DNA of 64,000 nucleotides from Antitrichia curtipendula (Eukaryota > Streptophyta > Bryopsida > Hypnales > Leucodontaceae), in NCBI GenBank assembly GCA_951230915.1, contig OX579640.1, positions 14,714,981 through 14,778,980 of the forward strand. The letters run 5' to 3'. The notes below the pieces were generated by a model that saw only the letters and a program-made list of their open reading frames with translations, did not search any database and was not told where the DNA came from. A program made the position numbers and the translations under genes. Below are positions 47,631 to 61,160 of this stretch, piece by piece; the stretch's first letter is position 1, and every line of letters starts with the position of its first letter.

Positions 47631-47880
47631 TTAACCCGTGAGCGCCCTAGGGGCCAAAATATGGCTTCTCCATTTTTGAAAGATGTCCTTGTTTGACTCT
47701 TCTAATCTTTCCGATGGTACGGTCAAAGGACACGCCCTTTTCCCTTTATCTCCAGATATGTCTCTGCAACCAATTGTTACTGTCAATTAGTGTGGATATT
47801 TTCTTAGGTGATGGTTTAAGTGGAATGAGTATAAAAGGGTTTGGATTTCTGTGAACATGGGCTGGGCACTTAGAGGTTAA
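47631..47880. mobile_element. TTAA-bounded short element E (250 bp)
   Basis: It starts TTAA-CCCGTGAGCGCCC and ends GGGCACTTAGAGG-TTAA, imperfect inverted ends of the same general form as elements A to D. It is short enough to be a MITE. Confidence 0.5.
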
Positions 47881-49224
47881 TGTAGTTCAATCATATTTAT
47901 TGTAGTCAACTTGCTTCTTTGTAGATGTAAATTGTATGTGACAAACAATTTCTCCCATACTATTTGTAAGCATATTCCAAAGTTTCTTCACAATTTGGAA
48001 AACAGTAACAAGATGTGGAAGGAGGTATGTGGTGAGAAAGTATCATTAAATGAAAAATACAAACTATTACATTTTCATCTTAGGCCCTCTAATTAATTGA
48101 AGACTTATTAAGTAATTTCAATAAATTGAGAGTGTTTATATAATAGTGAGAATAGATGGATGTCAATGTTGGATGCTATGTATTTTTAGATATATTACTA
48201 TGTAAATAAATTTAATCATCAACATGTGATTTTTGGGTTGCTTTTATTTTGAAATACTCAAACCATACCATAACTATGATGATGTTTGATCTTGAGTTAA
48301 AATAAAATAAAATGAAATAATTTTTTTGAAGTCCCCCCCCCCTCCCAAAGAAAGATCATTGCAAAGACCACTTCATATAAAAAATATTTAAAGGAACAAA
48401 AATAATTGATGATAGGAGTATTTACCCTCATTGTTTTTAAGAGTTATAAAACACTCGAACTTGGTTTGATTTCTATAGATAACTAGTGTATCATATGCCG
48501 TTGTCACAGTATAATAAAATAGAGTAAAAGTGTAATATTAAATTTTTTTAATTCATAAAAAATCCAATACCTTTTTTGCAATGAGTTAGAATGCAATGAA
48601 TCCAAGTTCATGCGCCCTAGTTGTTGTGGTGTGAGAGGTTGCATTCTTAATATGAATTGAAGGTTTTTTATACAAAGGAGTGCAAGGGCTTTGTTGGAAC
48701 ATGCAATGTGAAAATTATGTTTTTTTCAAAATAAAATATTTTTTCTTTTCAAAATTTTCAATTTCAAATTAATTCAAAAATCCCTAACTTTTGTCATTGT
48801 TACAATCAAAATCAAAATAATTTTTTAATTCATAAAAAACTTTGAAATTCAATATCTTTTACATAGTAGGTCCAAACGTCAATTATTGAACCATTAGGAG
48901 CTTTTAAAATTTCTATAAGTAATAGTGAAATCATCCTTTAAATCTTTTAGATCCGCAACTTCTTTACAAGGTTAGCCTTTATAGAATGTAACCCCCTATG
49001 ACCAAGGTAGTCACCCAAATTGTTTCAATTTTTTGGCCAATATACAGATGCATAGTATGTTTTTATAGTGAACAATGAAATCATTCATTGACCACTTTTT
49101 AGTCTTAGTGCTCTTCAAGAGTTATTGAAACCATGCTCAACAACCTCTTTAATTGCTTTCAAAACAGGATCACATGAAAGGCTTTCTTAGGGTAGGAATG
49201 CAGTAATTTCTTGATTGCCTGCTG
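47881..49224. other. AT-rich intergenic DNA
   Basis: No gene is supported. A run of ten C residues lies near 48333-48342, followed by further C-rich bases. Confidence 0.55.
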
Positions 49225-49509
49225 ACATGGCAACCAGCTCAGCTTTGAAGGGTCAAGACGAATGATTCGCTCGTCTCTCCCGCGAGCTGTCTTCAAGCTG
49301 GTCAATCATGGTCGGAAAGGTTTTTATAATGTAGAGTTGCAGTGAAAGAGATGACATGGCAGCCAGCTCAGATTTTACGGGTTGGAGCGAATGGTCTATC
49401 GTCTCTCTCGCTGGTCAAGCTCCCTTATAACCAACTTCTGCCTGTGCGTCGCCAGCGTACTGCCCTTTCTTCATTGCGCTCTGCTTGGCTCTCACCAGCA
49501 AGCAACCAG
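49225..49509 (+). promoter_or_regulatory. Duplicated promoter/leader of the small conserved gene
   Basis: A roughly 80-bp unit beginning 'catggcaaccagctcag' at about 49228 is repeated, diverged, at about 49353 ('catggcagccagctcag'), each followed by a 'cgtctctc' stretch. A TATA-like TTTTTATAATG lies between them near 49320. The second copy runs into a leader exon that ends at a GTATGT donor at 49510. Confidence 0.5.
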
Positions 49510-50784
49510 GTATGTGTACGGTTGATCACTGTATCTTCTCTCTGTCATCCGAGATGGCGATCAACCGCGTAGGAAATTGGGCTTTTAGCACCTTCTTAGC
49601 GTGTAATTTGGCATAGATCGAGAAGTCGAGGATTGGTGAAGCGTTTCTTAGATCGAAACGATCTTTGTAAGTGTTGGCTGCATTAAGAGTTTTCACCCGA
49701 TCGTCAGTTACACAGCGCAGATTTGTATTTGCAGTTTCCTCCTTTCTTGGTACCGTAGACGAGTTTGTGCTCCTTTCTTGTTTCTTCTTTCGAAGGAGGA
49801 GGAAAGTGTAATGTCAACGAGATCACATGCGCGTTAGGCTTGCAACGAGCGATGGAGAGTAATTTACGAGGCGTAAGAAAAGTACCGATTTACGCCTTTT
49901 AATTGATATTTTTGTTAGAAATCGGTCATTCTCTGGCCGGTCGAGACGTCGAGGATTGGCATTATGAATTTTCTTTGGATTGTTAGGATCTTCGTGTGCA
50001 TTAAGAGATTTTCTTCTTTTGCCAGTCACACCAGATTTCCTCCATTATTCAGTCAGAGTGAGCAGACTTGTGTTTGGAGTTTCTTCCTTCCTTTTTTGGA
50101 CTCGGTCATTCTCTGTTTGTTTGCGGTAAAGTTTCTAATCCTAACTCCTCATTATTGCGGCATTGTTGCGAAGAACGCTCGACTATTTCAGAATCGATTT
50201 TTTGGACTGCGTTCCTCCTAATTAGTATCGAGTTTTATCTGTTCTTTCCCCTCATCTTGTTTTCTTTATCTGTAACCTCTCAGATAGAAGCGTTTGAATT
50301 AACGCTGATCGAGCACAATCGTTCTCGAACGCCGTTGATCGTAATAATGCCTTGAGAGGGTCATCGCACTATTCCTCCCTCCATTATCTTTAGATTCGTC
50401 TGTACTTGTAAATAGAACGAAGTCCGATCGTATGTTTTTACTTCTGAAAGTTTTTCCTGCTGAAACTGGTTCAATGACGAAGCTATTCACTCTGACTGCA
50501 ATCTTGAACGCACATCGGAATCCTCACTCCCTCATATATTCGATTTCACTCGTCTTTGATAGGCTCTTGGTGCACTATAGCAAACTTGAGCCTATAGGTA
50601 TTGACTTCTCCTTTCAAATATACATGTGCATAGTTTTCTTGGAGTGTCAACATTATATGGTCTTTAAAGATTTTAGTGTACAGTGTTGTTTGGCAGGATC
50701 TGTCACTTCTCTATGTTGGATCAGTGAAAACTTGACGTCTACACATTTCCTTTCAAGGGACACATTCGTTAAGATCTCTCGTAG
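49510..50784 (+). other. Probable 5' UTR intron of the small conserved gene
   Basis: The donor is CCAG-GTATGTG at 49510 and a good acceptor, CTCTCGTAG, ends at 50784, two bases before the ATG at 50787. Within it, a stretch near 49675-49760 recurs, diverged, near 49995-50100 ('gcattaagag', then a 'cagtcac' or 'cagttac' core, then 'gtttcttcc' or 'gtttcctcc'). ORFs here have no domains. Confidence 0.5.
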
Positions 50785-50786
50785 AG

Positions 50787-51026
50787 ATGGCCGCATACGA
50801 AAGGCAGGAATCAAACGGTTGGGCCGATCAATGGGATAAACACTTCGACGAGGATGTGGGAGGCCAGGGAGGGCGAAAGAGGAGCAGGATGTCCAAGGTT
50901 AAAGCAGCGGCCACCAACAGTGTGGAAATGACAATGAGCGCTGCTACTGTGAGCGCACAGAAAGTGAAGTCCGGCACTTCAACCAGCCTACGCTGGATCA
51001 AGGATAAGGTTCAGCGAAAGAAGTGA
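50787..51026 (+). CDS. Small conserved plant protein (79 aa), function unknown
   Basis: Starts MAAYERQESNGWADQWDKHF, then an acidic/Gly patch (DEDVGGQGG), a basic patch (RKRSRMSKVKAAA), a Ser/Thr/Ala helix and the ending SLRWIKDKVQRKK. The N-terminal GWADQWD and the C-terminal W-I-K-D-K box match a widespread family of small plant proteins that I recognise but cannot name. No signal peptide or membrane segment is evident. The ATG follows a plausible splice acceptor, and the protein is encoded in a single exon after a long leader intron. Its composition and conservation, more than its length, support it as real. Confidence 0.7.
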   Translation: MAAYERQESNGWADQWDKHFDEDVGGQGGRKRSRMSKVKAAATNSVEMTMSAATVSAQKVKSGTSTSLRWIKDKVQRKK

Positions 51027-51760
51027 ACTATCTGGATATCCTGTAAGAATCATGCCGTTTTAATTTCATCATTTTGGCTTCGGCGATGGTGGATGTGTAC
51101 GGATACTTGTAAAGCGCTATGTTGCCCATCCATTTTGTGTGATCTCATCTCGGATATTGACGAAGACTGAGCGTATTGCATATTATCGTTGTAATTATTC
51201 CTATTCATGTCGCTCAAGTTGTTTATTGGAGGAAATAAGGTGGAGAGGTCTTTCGTCATCTTGCTGTAGATGAGGGAAATTGAAAAGGTCTCGCAACAGA
51301 CCGAGCAGACTATATGAAGAGCTGTACTGTACTTGTGTGGTATCAGGTTCACAGGCATTCAAGACCAATACATGCTATACGAAGCAAATCGTTCAGGAAT
51401 ACTTGAAGGAGATGTTGGATACAAATGATGAGATTCCTCTCACGATTCACGATAGAGAACCTGCATTATTGCATTTGCAGTGCCCGTTCTTGGTGTTCAA
51501 ATATGATGCTATTTTAAGATACCTTAGTGCATTCCGATTTGAAAGCTGCTTTTGCATTCTATCTTCTTTTAAATTTAGTAATGTACAGGCTCATTCCATC
51601 CGCTGCACTTTCTCGAACTGCGACAATGCGACATGGATTTATATAATTCTGGTCTCATCCAACTCTAATTGTAGTATTAATGTGTGCAAATGTCCTTGGT
51701 CGTCTGTGAGCATGTCTCTCAGTTTGGGGATTGTTTGATGTTCTCATAGTCTGTCGTTTT
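51027..51760 (+). other. Probable 3' UTR of the small gene
   Basis: This segment keeps the moderate GC content of the upstream gene until about 51750, where the sequence returns to AT-rich intergenic DNA. The ORF at 51280-51738 has no domain I recognise and is probably noncoding. Confidence 0.35.
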
Positions 51761-54284
51761 TGAGTGCTCATTTTCATTTTAAAGGGAACCATGCTGTAAG
51801 CTTAGCTACCTTGGCCATCTTCACGTTGTTTACAACACGCGCAGCAGGGCAAGAACCTTGGCATCTCCAACTTGTAAATGAAAAAATGCACAATTAATGT
51901 TTGAGCCCACCCTTAAATTCTCTTTGTCCATTGGAATATGCAGTTTCTGATGGGGTTGGCAACTCCTCTAAGGGCATGTCCACCAGCGTTAGAAACTTCA
52001 TCAGCACCTAAAATTCATGTCACTTAAAAAGGGAGGGTCACTTGTTAATACAAATATTACAGTTCTAAGATTCCTAGTGTGCAGAAGAAAAAAAATAAAA
52101 CATTATTTATAATGACAACATGTTGATAATAGAAGAAAAAGTAGTGATTTCTAACCATACAATTATTCACCACTTTTCACTTGAAAGCAAGTGTGGAACG
52201 GTTAAAGTGTGGAGAGCATATGTGCCTTCAACTGATTGACACTTTTCAAAGAATCTTTGCAGCTCCGCATTGCAATTGATCAATGAGAATCGAGTTCTAG
52301 CTTCTTGACCTTATTTATCATGTTGACTAAAGGTTGATCACCCCACTCATTATGAGAAATCCAAGATTGAATCAGCGGGCCCAAGAAGTTGGAGGTAATT
52401 CCACATTGAAAAACATATCATTTGAGAAAAAATGGGAGCTTTTCATTTATTTGTGAATCTAATAAATTCATCACCAATGGTTTTTCAGTCAATTATTATA
52501 TAAACTTATAAAATATACCTAAAAAGATTCACTATAAGTATAGTATTGTGTTTTAAAAAAAAATTAAAATTTGGTATGCTTGATTGAGATTGCAAATGAA
52601 TGCTATTTATGCATATAAAAGTATCAATTGAATTCCACATTATCAAAAATTCTTTGAATGGTAAAATAGGTAGTAGTGAATTCTAAAAAACACACTAAAA
52701 AGAAATGACAGAAGGATTGTTGCGGTAATGTCTTAAAAGGGTGTATGTAAGCTAAGGCTTTGTCATATGGGCCGACAAGACAAAACTTAGATTAAAAGAA
52801 AAGAAAAGACAAAATAAGTGTGACAATATCTAGAATGGCATGTATAAGCCAAAACTTTGCCGTTGGTTAGGAGTAGAATATAAATTTTGTAAAAAATGGA
52901 AAAAAACTTAAGACAAACCACAATTTTGCATGTCAAGACTCTAGGGGAATTTTCAAAAATTGGAATTCCCATGCAAAGAAGCTAGTGCAAAATAGGAATC
53001 TTGAAATAATGACTCAAAAATAAAAATAAAAGTCAATAAAACACAAATGTTTGTAAATAAAGCTTGCAAAACATAAAACTAGAATCAAGATGACAAGAAT
53101 GCACCAAAAATCACTACCATCACAAAAAACCTGAGCCTTGTAAAGGGCCGTTTGACTTTCAACAATAGTGTACATACATTATTATTTTTTTATTTTTTCA
53201 AATAAATAAAGGATTCTTTTTATAAAATTGCCAATCTGATGTGGCACTACTAGGATTAATTTGATTTTAAGAAAATATTTATTTAGCTGTAATGGACTAA
53301 AAGTTTAAAAAAAACCCATGTTGACAGATATTGATCAAATTGGCTAAACAACACTAAATAGACCAAACGTCAAGGTTCAACATTATAAAAGGGGTGGTCT
53401 AAGAAGAAAAATGGAGGCCTTATTCAAGGACTCACCCCCTCATTTAATCCTAAGATCTTTAGCTTTTAACAACTAATTATTAAAAAAAGTCAAATTTATT
53501 GATGAACTACACTCTAATTTTTGGACTTTATCTGAGTTCCTTGTAATACTTCAATCACCATAAATGGTGAAATTTAAAATCGTTAAAAAAAATGTCATAA
53601 CACATGAATATATGAGATTAAGAAGTACAAATATGAGAGAGAAAAAGAAGTTTGAATTAATACAAGACATGGATTGGGAGATGGAGGGAATTTGATGGTA
53701 CACTAAGTGAAGGCAAGTTGGATGAGAGAAGGAGGCACCTAAGGTAAAAGTACCTATTTTGGATAGCCCCTTTATCGTGGCTTTTTAGGTTGACCAATTA
53801 TAGACAATATATGGATGCACTATGCATTGAGAAAGATTCTTTGTTTGTATCTTCTTGTCCACTCATCTCTCTTCTTTTCTTGTTTAGGGAGAAGTGCCAA
53901 AACTAACCACAATAGGTAAGTCCATGAGATTGGAATGGATCCTAGTGAAAAATCTTAATTTATATTAAATAAAATATTCATTTTTAGAGAAAAAAATTTG
54001 ATTTGATTTGCATTCTTTCTCATCCTTGTATTTGCCCACATTGAGTTTAGTTTCTCAATGAATTTTTTACAGCATACAAGCTGAAATGTTTAGATTATCA
54101 GGAATAGGTACTTCTACCTTAATGTATCAATATGATATGTTAGTTGCTCCTAAATTCAATTTTTATATAGGGACAAAAGCAAAGAGTAAAGGCTAAGTCA
54201 CAATAATTTTATTTTTTGGTTGGAGTTATGACGTATTAGGTTAAGGTTTGAATCTACAAAAGTACTGAAGGCAGTGAAAGCTAA

Positions 54285-54720
54285 GAAATAAGATAGAACC
54301 ATCCATTTCTGACTAGGGAGCCATACTAAACATGTAGGATGCAACTATTTCCAACCAAAATTAGAACAAATTTACAATCCAAGCTTGAAATGTGTTTGTT
54401 TTTTCTTGTTTTCAAAGTTGGGATTAATAAGGTCATGACACATGTCCCAAAGTGTCATAATATGTGCAGGAAGTACTAATTGGGAAAGTAGTCTCTTGAT
54501 TGATCAGAATTGGAACACTCTAGATGTTGTTTATGAGTTCGGAATACTTTATGACTCCCAAAATTCATAAAAATTTCAGTTTGGGGAATAAAATTACATA
54601 ATGTTCACAATTCCAATATTTCTTATCTCTCTACATGAAAAAATTTCCATTGCCTCACACTACTCCTCATTTGTCTTAAAATTGCTTAAGTAATCAGGTA
54701 TGGGTGGTTCTACCTTAAAA
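54285..54720. mobile_element. Non-autonomous element with 'tagaaccaYccat' inverted ends
   Basis: The left end reads 'agatagaaccatccat' and the right end 'atgggtggttctacctta', which are inverted copies about 420 bp apart. The left half matches, inverted, the repeat at 6466-6660. No ORF is present. The superfamily is not clear, and no target duplication is obvious to me. Confidence 0.45.
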
Positions 54721-56680
54721 GGGGAAGATGTAGTAGGACAGGGGGGCATTGCAATGCATACCAAAGGATCCTTCATTTAGGTTATAACGTCAATATATTG
54801 AAATGAGGTGCACAAAAATGGAGTCACTCTAATGATTTTTAAATTTGAAGCTTCAAATGCAAAAAACAATATAGGTCGATTGATCCACAACATCATCTTT
54901 TGAACTAAAACTTTGAGAGGGAGGAAGAGACAAGGTGATAAAGAAGAAATAAATAATAGTATAGTATAGGCAAAGTAAGGGATAGTGGTTTAGAACTTGC
55001 CGATTATGCCAAAGAACACACACATATGTGCTCCATAATAGGTGTCTAATTTCTATCCAATTCCCTCCTTCTTTTAAAGATGAACCCATTGAATTCCTCT
55101 TGTAATAAAGGCAAGATTGTGGAATTCTATGGCAAGACAAGAAAAGTCGTGCAATCTTCTAAATCCGAAATTACACTTGAAGAAAATCTAAGGTGCAATT
55201 TAATCTAACAAAAAACAAAGAAATGGAATATTTAGAATGAGCCCCTTGCAACAATGAAGACTAAAGAGATGCAAAAACCCAATCTTGCAAATTTGAAAAG
55301 AGAGGAAGAAGAAGAACCAAGCCACCATGTCAAATAGGGGCAAACTTTCAAAAGATGGAACCCTAGAAACATCAATATTTGTGGAAAAAGGACCTACTAT
55401 CAGTACTATGTAATAACTATTTAATCAAGGTATCTTGTTAATTACTTATCTTGACATAATTGTATCCCCCTCTTATATAGCTATTGGGCCAAAATATTGT
55501 ATGAGTGTCGAAATACATGGAAATGTCCTTGGAAATGTCCGTAGAAGTTGGCAAAAGGGATAAAAATAAAATTATGTCAAAATTCAATCGCACTGTTTTA
55601 TACTTACACCTTTGTAATTAACAAATGAGTTGTATTTTAAGTTTTCTATGTTTTCATTAATATAATGCGTACATAGGACCACTTAGGAGTTTAAAATCTC
55701 TTGAAATTTTGATCAATTTTAATCCTATAGTTCCAAAATTTGATGGTTTTTTCTTTTCATTTTCACCAATTCATAGTTATATACTAACTACATTTTCTTT
55801 TCCATATATAATTTTGTCCAAAAATGCCCTGTAATGAATGTATAGTTGAATCAAGTATGAATATGAGTCAAAGATCACCCTACACTACCATACTCAAGAA
55901 TTAGGGTCGGCATTATTTAAATAAAAAACAATAATTGATTTTTTTAGAAATTATTTTAGGGGGGAGATGAAAAACAATATAAGTTAATGTTGCAAATTTC
56001 TAAATATCATAATATGAGTCAAAAATCGTGAAATTCAAGTCACTTATTCACTTAATGTCAAAAATTCATTTATTTAATTTTTATTAAGTATCACATGCAA
56101 CGCTTTTTTTGGAACAATAATCGCCTCTTTGACTCTTTCTTTTCATTTCATTGGAGCATTTTTGGAGTGGCGTGCATTCATTAGTTTAAATCTGTTAGTC
56201 AAATTTTGCTAGAATAAAAAAGTGTTGATCACATGCAGCATCAAATATCAAGATATTTTTGTTTGGTAATATGAAGGGCTTACTTCATTGGCATGCTGTA
56301 AATAAGAGGGGATGGTCAAGAGGTCATTTTTATAGTAAAGTTCATTGTCCTTCATCAAACCGCAAAGGTTATGGGATACTTGAAGCAAGATGGCATCTCA
56401 AGAAAAAAACAATATCTCAAAACACACATGCATGAAGTACTTATGTTCACGCTAGAACTGTAGAATTCATTTAAGCATCATAAAACAATTTTTTTTGAAA
56501 TGCAGTCATCTTAAAAAAATGTAGAAAAACAAATTTAGTTTCACTTCCCAAAATCCATTTGTAATTTGGATTTTATATTAAAAAGTTATAGAGGTCTGAA
56601 ATTCAGTTTAGGAAATAATTATTGCATTATTTTGACTTGACTATAAGTGATTGATCTCTTTCATGTCTTAATTTACATAT

Positions 56681-56770
56681 CCTACATAGATTTTTTACCT
56701 TGTACCTCTCTACTTCTATAAAGCACCTACATAGATTTTTTACCTTGTACCTCTCTACTTCTATAAAGCA
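56681..56770. repeat. 45-bp perfect tandem duplication
   Basis: The unit starting 'cctacatagattttttacc' at 56681 is repeated exactly at 56726. Perfect identity suggests a recent duplication. Confidence 0.9.
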
Positions 56771-59700
56771 CTTGCACAATGTACAGAAAAAAAACTATAT
56801 GTACATACATGCTAACCAATTTTTTTGACAACTATCTAAACAAAATGAAAGGTAGCGGATGCACTTCTACTATAAAAACATGGTTTGGAGAAATCAATTG
56901 TCTTGGAACCTAAATCCACAAATTTTTAACCAAACGTGTACTAGGAGATGAAGAAACGGGTTAGATCTAGAGTTTTAAAATGTTGGAGATTAACCTATGA
57001 ACTTTCACTAAAGTAAGAAAATTTATTGACCTTTGATCCAAGGCCAACCGGCTAGGCAATCTAACAATTGCCAAGTGGCGCAACCTTTTACTAGCATGGA
57101 TTTTTCCTTTGTCACCCTATTTCAATAAATGTTGCATTTCTCTCTCTCACAATCACACGTGATTGGGTTTTGTCTCCCTCAATCGTTACTTTACTATGAA
57201 TCACTAATATGCTCTAGCGTACATACTTGATTGTTTGTCTGTGAGTGATGGTGTTTAGGTGTTGGATGTATCTACTTTTTAGGCATATAAGGAAGTGCCG
57301 AAATTTGATTTTGCGTATCTCTTTGATATACTAATCAATCTCTAAGAGTTAGGGGCTATACATTTTTTGAAGGCTAAATCTTTGGACCCAAGATGGTGGG
57401 ACTTGTGTTGCTTCAAAACCAGCCAAGGATCTTTGAGCTTTAGAAATCAACAATACCCCTTCTTAAAAGTACACCAAATTTTTTTCCAATATATAACAAT
57501 AAAATTTATGTTTTCACCAAGATAATTTTTTTAATTTAGAAAATCAATTGAGTCTAAAAAATTAAAAAGATTTTGCCTAACCAAAAAAGATATATTTGTG
57601 ATATAACCCATCAAAATGACAAAAAATCAAGTGAACTCAAATAGAAGTGGAAATCTACTAAGTTCCATATATAAAAAATCTCCTTGAACCATGTTCTTGC
57701 CTTCTCTTTATGAATCAAACATTAAGTGACTTAAAAAAATATGCAAGATGGACAAAATAACCACATACAAAGCACTATAATTTTGCAAAAAAATAAAAAA
57801 ATAAAAATTGAAAAATTTATTAATTCTGCAAGCCCATAATAAACTATGTTTTCAACTTTAAATAATTATTAACTATGATAGAATGGTGGTAGGTCATAAA
57901 ATTATTCACTAATGCTAAGGCGCTTTATTTTTTGCATCTTCATCCAAAAATGCATATGTCAAATTTGAAAAATGACATGGAAGGAGAGTGGACACTATAT
58001 AAATAAGAACTGATTAAAAGTGCAACTCAGATATCAAAAGGAGGATATTCTTTAGAAGAACAATATTAGACTTTAATAAATGATCTAGAAGGAAAAATGA
58101 CACTCTAGATGAATGGCATTTAGAATAAAACCCAAGTACCAAAGGGATGGGATATCCTTTAGTAGGATGATTTTAAGCTTTAGGAAATGACTTGGAAAGA
58201 AAAAAGACATTTCAGATAAACGACAATTGAAGTGCAAATGTGCAACCAAACTATTCAAAGGAGGATATATGGGCATTTTCAAGTTGTGAGAGAATTCTTG
58301 GGACAATCCAATGCTTGTTATGATTGAGATAATAATTGTAGTTGTTGCAAAAAATAATGTAAAATAATAGGCTAGCAATACTATCAATAATTTTTTAAAA
58401 TATTCAAAGTAGAAAAAATCATTTTATAATTTCAAATTTTCAAATTAATCAATGCAAACAAGGATCAAGTTAAATATTTAGAAAAAAATTTGAAATTTTA
58501 AAGACTCAATAATAAAGAATCTACATTGTCTTGTTAAAGTCATCTAAATACTAAAACATGGATTAGAAAAAATACTTTGATAATTGCAAACTTAGTACAT
58601 TTATTGCTTCAAAAATGGTGTCAAATGCCAAAATATAATTAGATGATGACGAATAAAATTTCAAAATAAACCACAAGTTTTTTTCTCAAGAAGGTATATA
58701 TATGCATTTACTAAGTTCATTAAAAAAAATTAGTGCTTTGAAGTGGCACAAATGTCTTTAAATCATATATGGAAGTTGAAAAATTGAATAAAATTCAACT
58801 TTGTAACTACAAAATTACTATAATACAATAGCTTGAAAGCACCTATATCTTTTACTTCTTGGTATACTTTGAGGAAAGATAATATTTAGAAAACAATGGT
58901 ATAAAAGCTTGAAGTGAAGTAGTAAAATTTACCTCAAAAAATCAACCCCTAAATTTTTGAACATTATATAGCTTTTGGATTATAGAAATTGATGCAAATT
59001 AAATAAATAATTGCTAAGTAAATATATATTTAAATATATAAATTGGATGATAAATTCATCTCTTACATTTTTTATAAATGAAAATATGTACAGAATTTGC
59101 TATAGTAAACTAAACATGATTGTGACTAGGAGTCTTGACAGTAAAGGACTTCAATCTAAATTATTTTTGGATAATACTAAGTCTTTGATGAATATGAGAC
59201 AACGTCTTTCCATCAAATGGAAGCTAGTGCATAATAGCTCATTCATTTTTGAAATTCTTCAACACTAGAGAATCATGGTAGGGACCTAAAAGATGGTGAA
59301 ATAGCATTTTTTTTTTAAAATTTTGGGACTTTTTCCTTCCTTGTAAATTTCAAAATTATAGAGTTTGAAAATCTTCCACCATTGGGTACTATTTCATACC
59401 AAATTTCAAAAGTAAATGAAGTATTGAATTTTTTCACACATTTGTCTTAGATCTACTTCACTTTAAGTACATTACAATTGAATTTTAAAAACAATAAAAA
59501 AAACACTCTTTTCTCAACACATTTCAAAATGATTATTTTTAATAGTTTTTTGTAAATCATACCCTTAATCCTTTAGTAGTTAAATACAATCATGAAATTT
59601 ATAAATATAAGAACAATTTCAATTGGATTGTTTCAAAGCCAAAGTAAAGGCCATGTTGTTTTGGACCTTGGGGTAGAATTTAAAAGGTACTCTAGTGAGT

Positions 59701-60689
59701 TTGTTAATATAAACCCTTACCTCTTTTAGACATCCATTTTATCTTTTACAAGGTTATCTATTTCAAATTGTAGGGTGGTTGCCACAAAGACCAACTAGTT
59801 TTGGTAGCGTTTTGCACAATATTCATGATTTTTTTGGAGTACTTTAAATTAGAAAAACAATTTAAAGAAAATATGAAAAATATGTTCAATGTACACAACT
59901 TTAGAAAAAAGGTATCCTAGGAAGGAAAAACATAGAATTTTTTTCTAAGTAGCAAAACTAGAAAAGTGCAAAATCTCAAGAAAATAGGTATTTTGACGTT
60001 TTAATTTGTGAAAATTAGAAAAAATGATTTTTGAAGAAATTAAAAAATTTCCATTTTGAAGAACTATACGATGAAGAGATTTCAGCAAAAGAATGATCTC
60101 AAGACCATCTTCAATATTCATAAGTGCGTGTGCAAGGGAGCCCTATTAGCACGCATGTGGAAGACATAAAATCATGTTTTTTTAAGTTTCCTTTGGTATG
60201 TACATGCCCAAATAGTGTAGAAATAGACCACAAAAATTTCAAGGCTACATTTTTTTTGGATATTACACAGTGTTAAAAAAATTCTAAGCTACAAAGTATG
60301 ACAAATTAGCCAAATTGAAATTTAATTAAAAGTTTTCTTTTCAATTTTTTTGAAAAATATATAATCTTAGCACTTCTAAATTAGCCATCTTTAATAAAAA
60401 TTTCAAGTACATTGGCTCCATTTTCCAAAAGTTATGGCTGATTTTTCAAATTGTGACACAAAATAAGACTAGTTTTTCTTGCAATCACCTTGTATAATAT
60501 AATAGTTCACTCTAAGCATGAGATTCTTTGAATATGCACTTCAATAATTCCAACTATCAACACTATGCAAAAAGGTCACAACATTCTATGTTCAACTAAG
60601 TTTGGAGTTTGGGAAAGAGATTTTGAATATGACCAAAAGGCTCGTAAACAAGCTCATGTAAAAACTATGTATAGGGGCACTTGTTAATA

Positions 60690-61160
60690 TTGATTAGGGT
60701 AGCTTTGGTTGACCAAGAGGCAATAACATTAGATGACATGCAAATCGACCATTCAAGGCAGCTATGTTGATGTTGATTGGGGTAGCTTTAATTGACCAAG
60801 AGGAAGTGACACCATATGGTAGGTGAACTGGCTTGTGAAAGGGAGCCTTGTCAGTGTTGGATCATGCAGGAACCGCCTTATTGATTTTGATTGGAGTAGC
60901 ATTAGTTGACCAATAGAAAGCGGCATCATATGGCGGGCGAAGTGGCTTGTGCAAGGTTTGTCTTGTTAATGTTGGTTTGTACAAGGCTGTTGTCTTATTG
61001 TTGTTATTGGATTAGCTTTAGTTGACCAATAGGAAGCTACACCATGTGGGGGGGAAACTAGTTCATGCAAGGTTTGTCTTGTTAGTATTGGTAGTGACAA
61101 CTTTCATTTATCAAGAGGAAGTGACACTAAATAGCATGCAAAGCAGCCTGCACAAAAATT
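60690..61160. repeat. Degenerate tandem repeat of about 85-120 bp
   Basis: The motif 'gttgaccaagagg' or 'gttgaccaatagga' recurs near 60710, 60795, 60910, 61022 and 61095, each followed by an 'aaGYgRcaYcatatgg'-like stretch. Four to five copies are visible, well diverged. No coding potential is seen. Confidence 0.55.
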
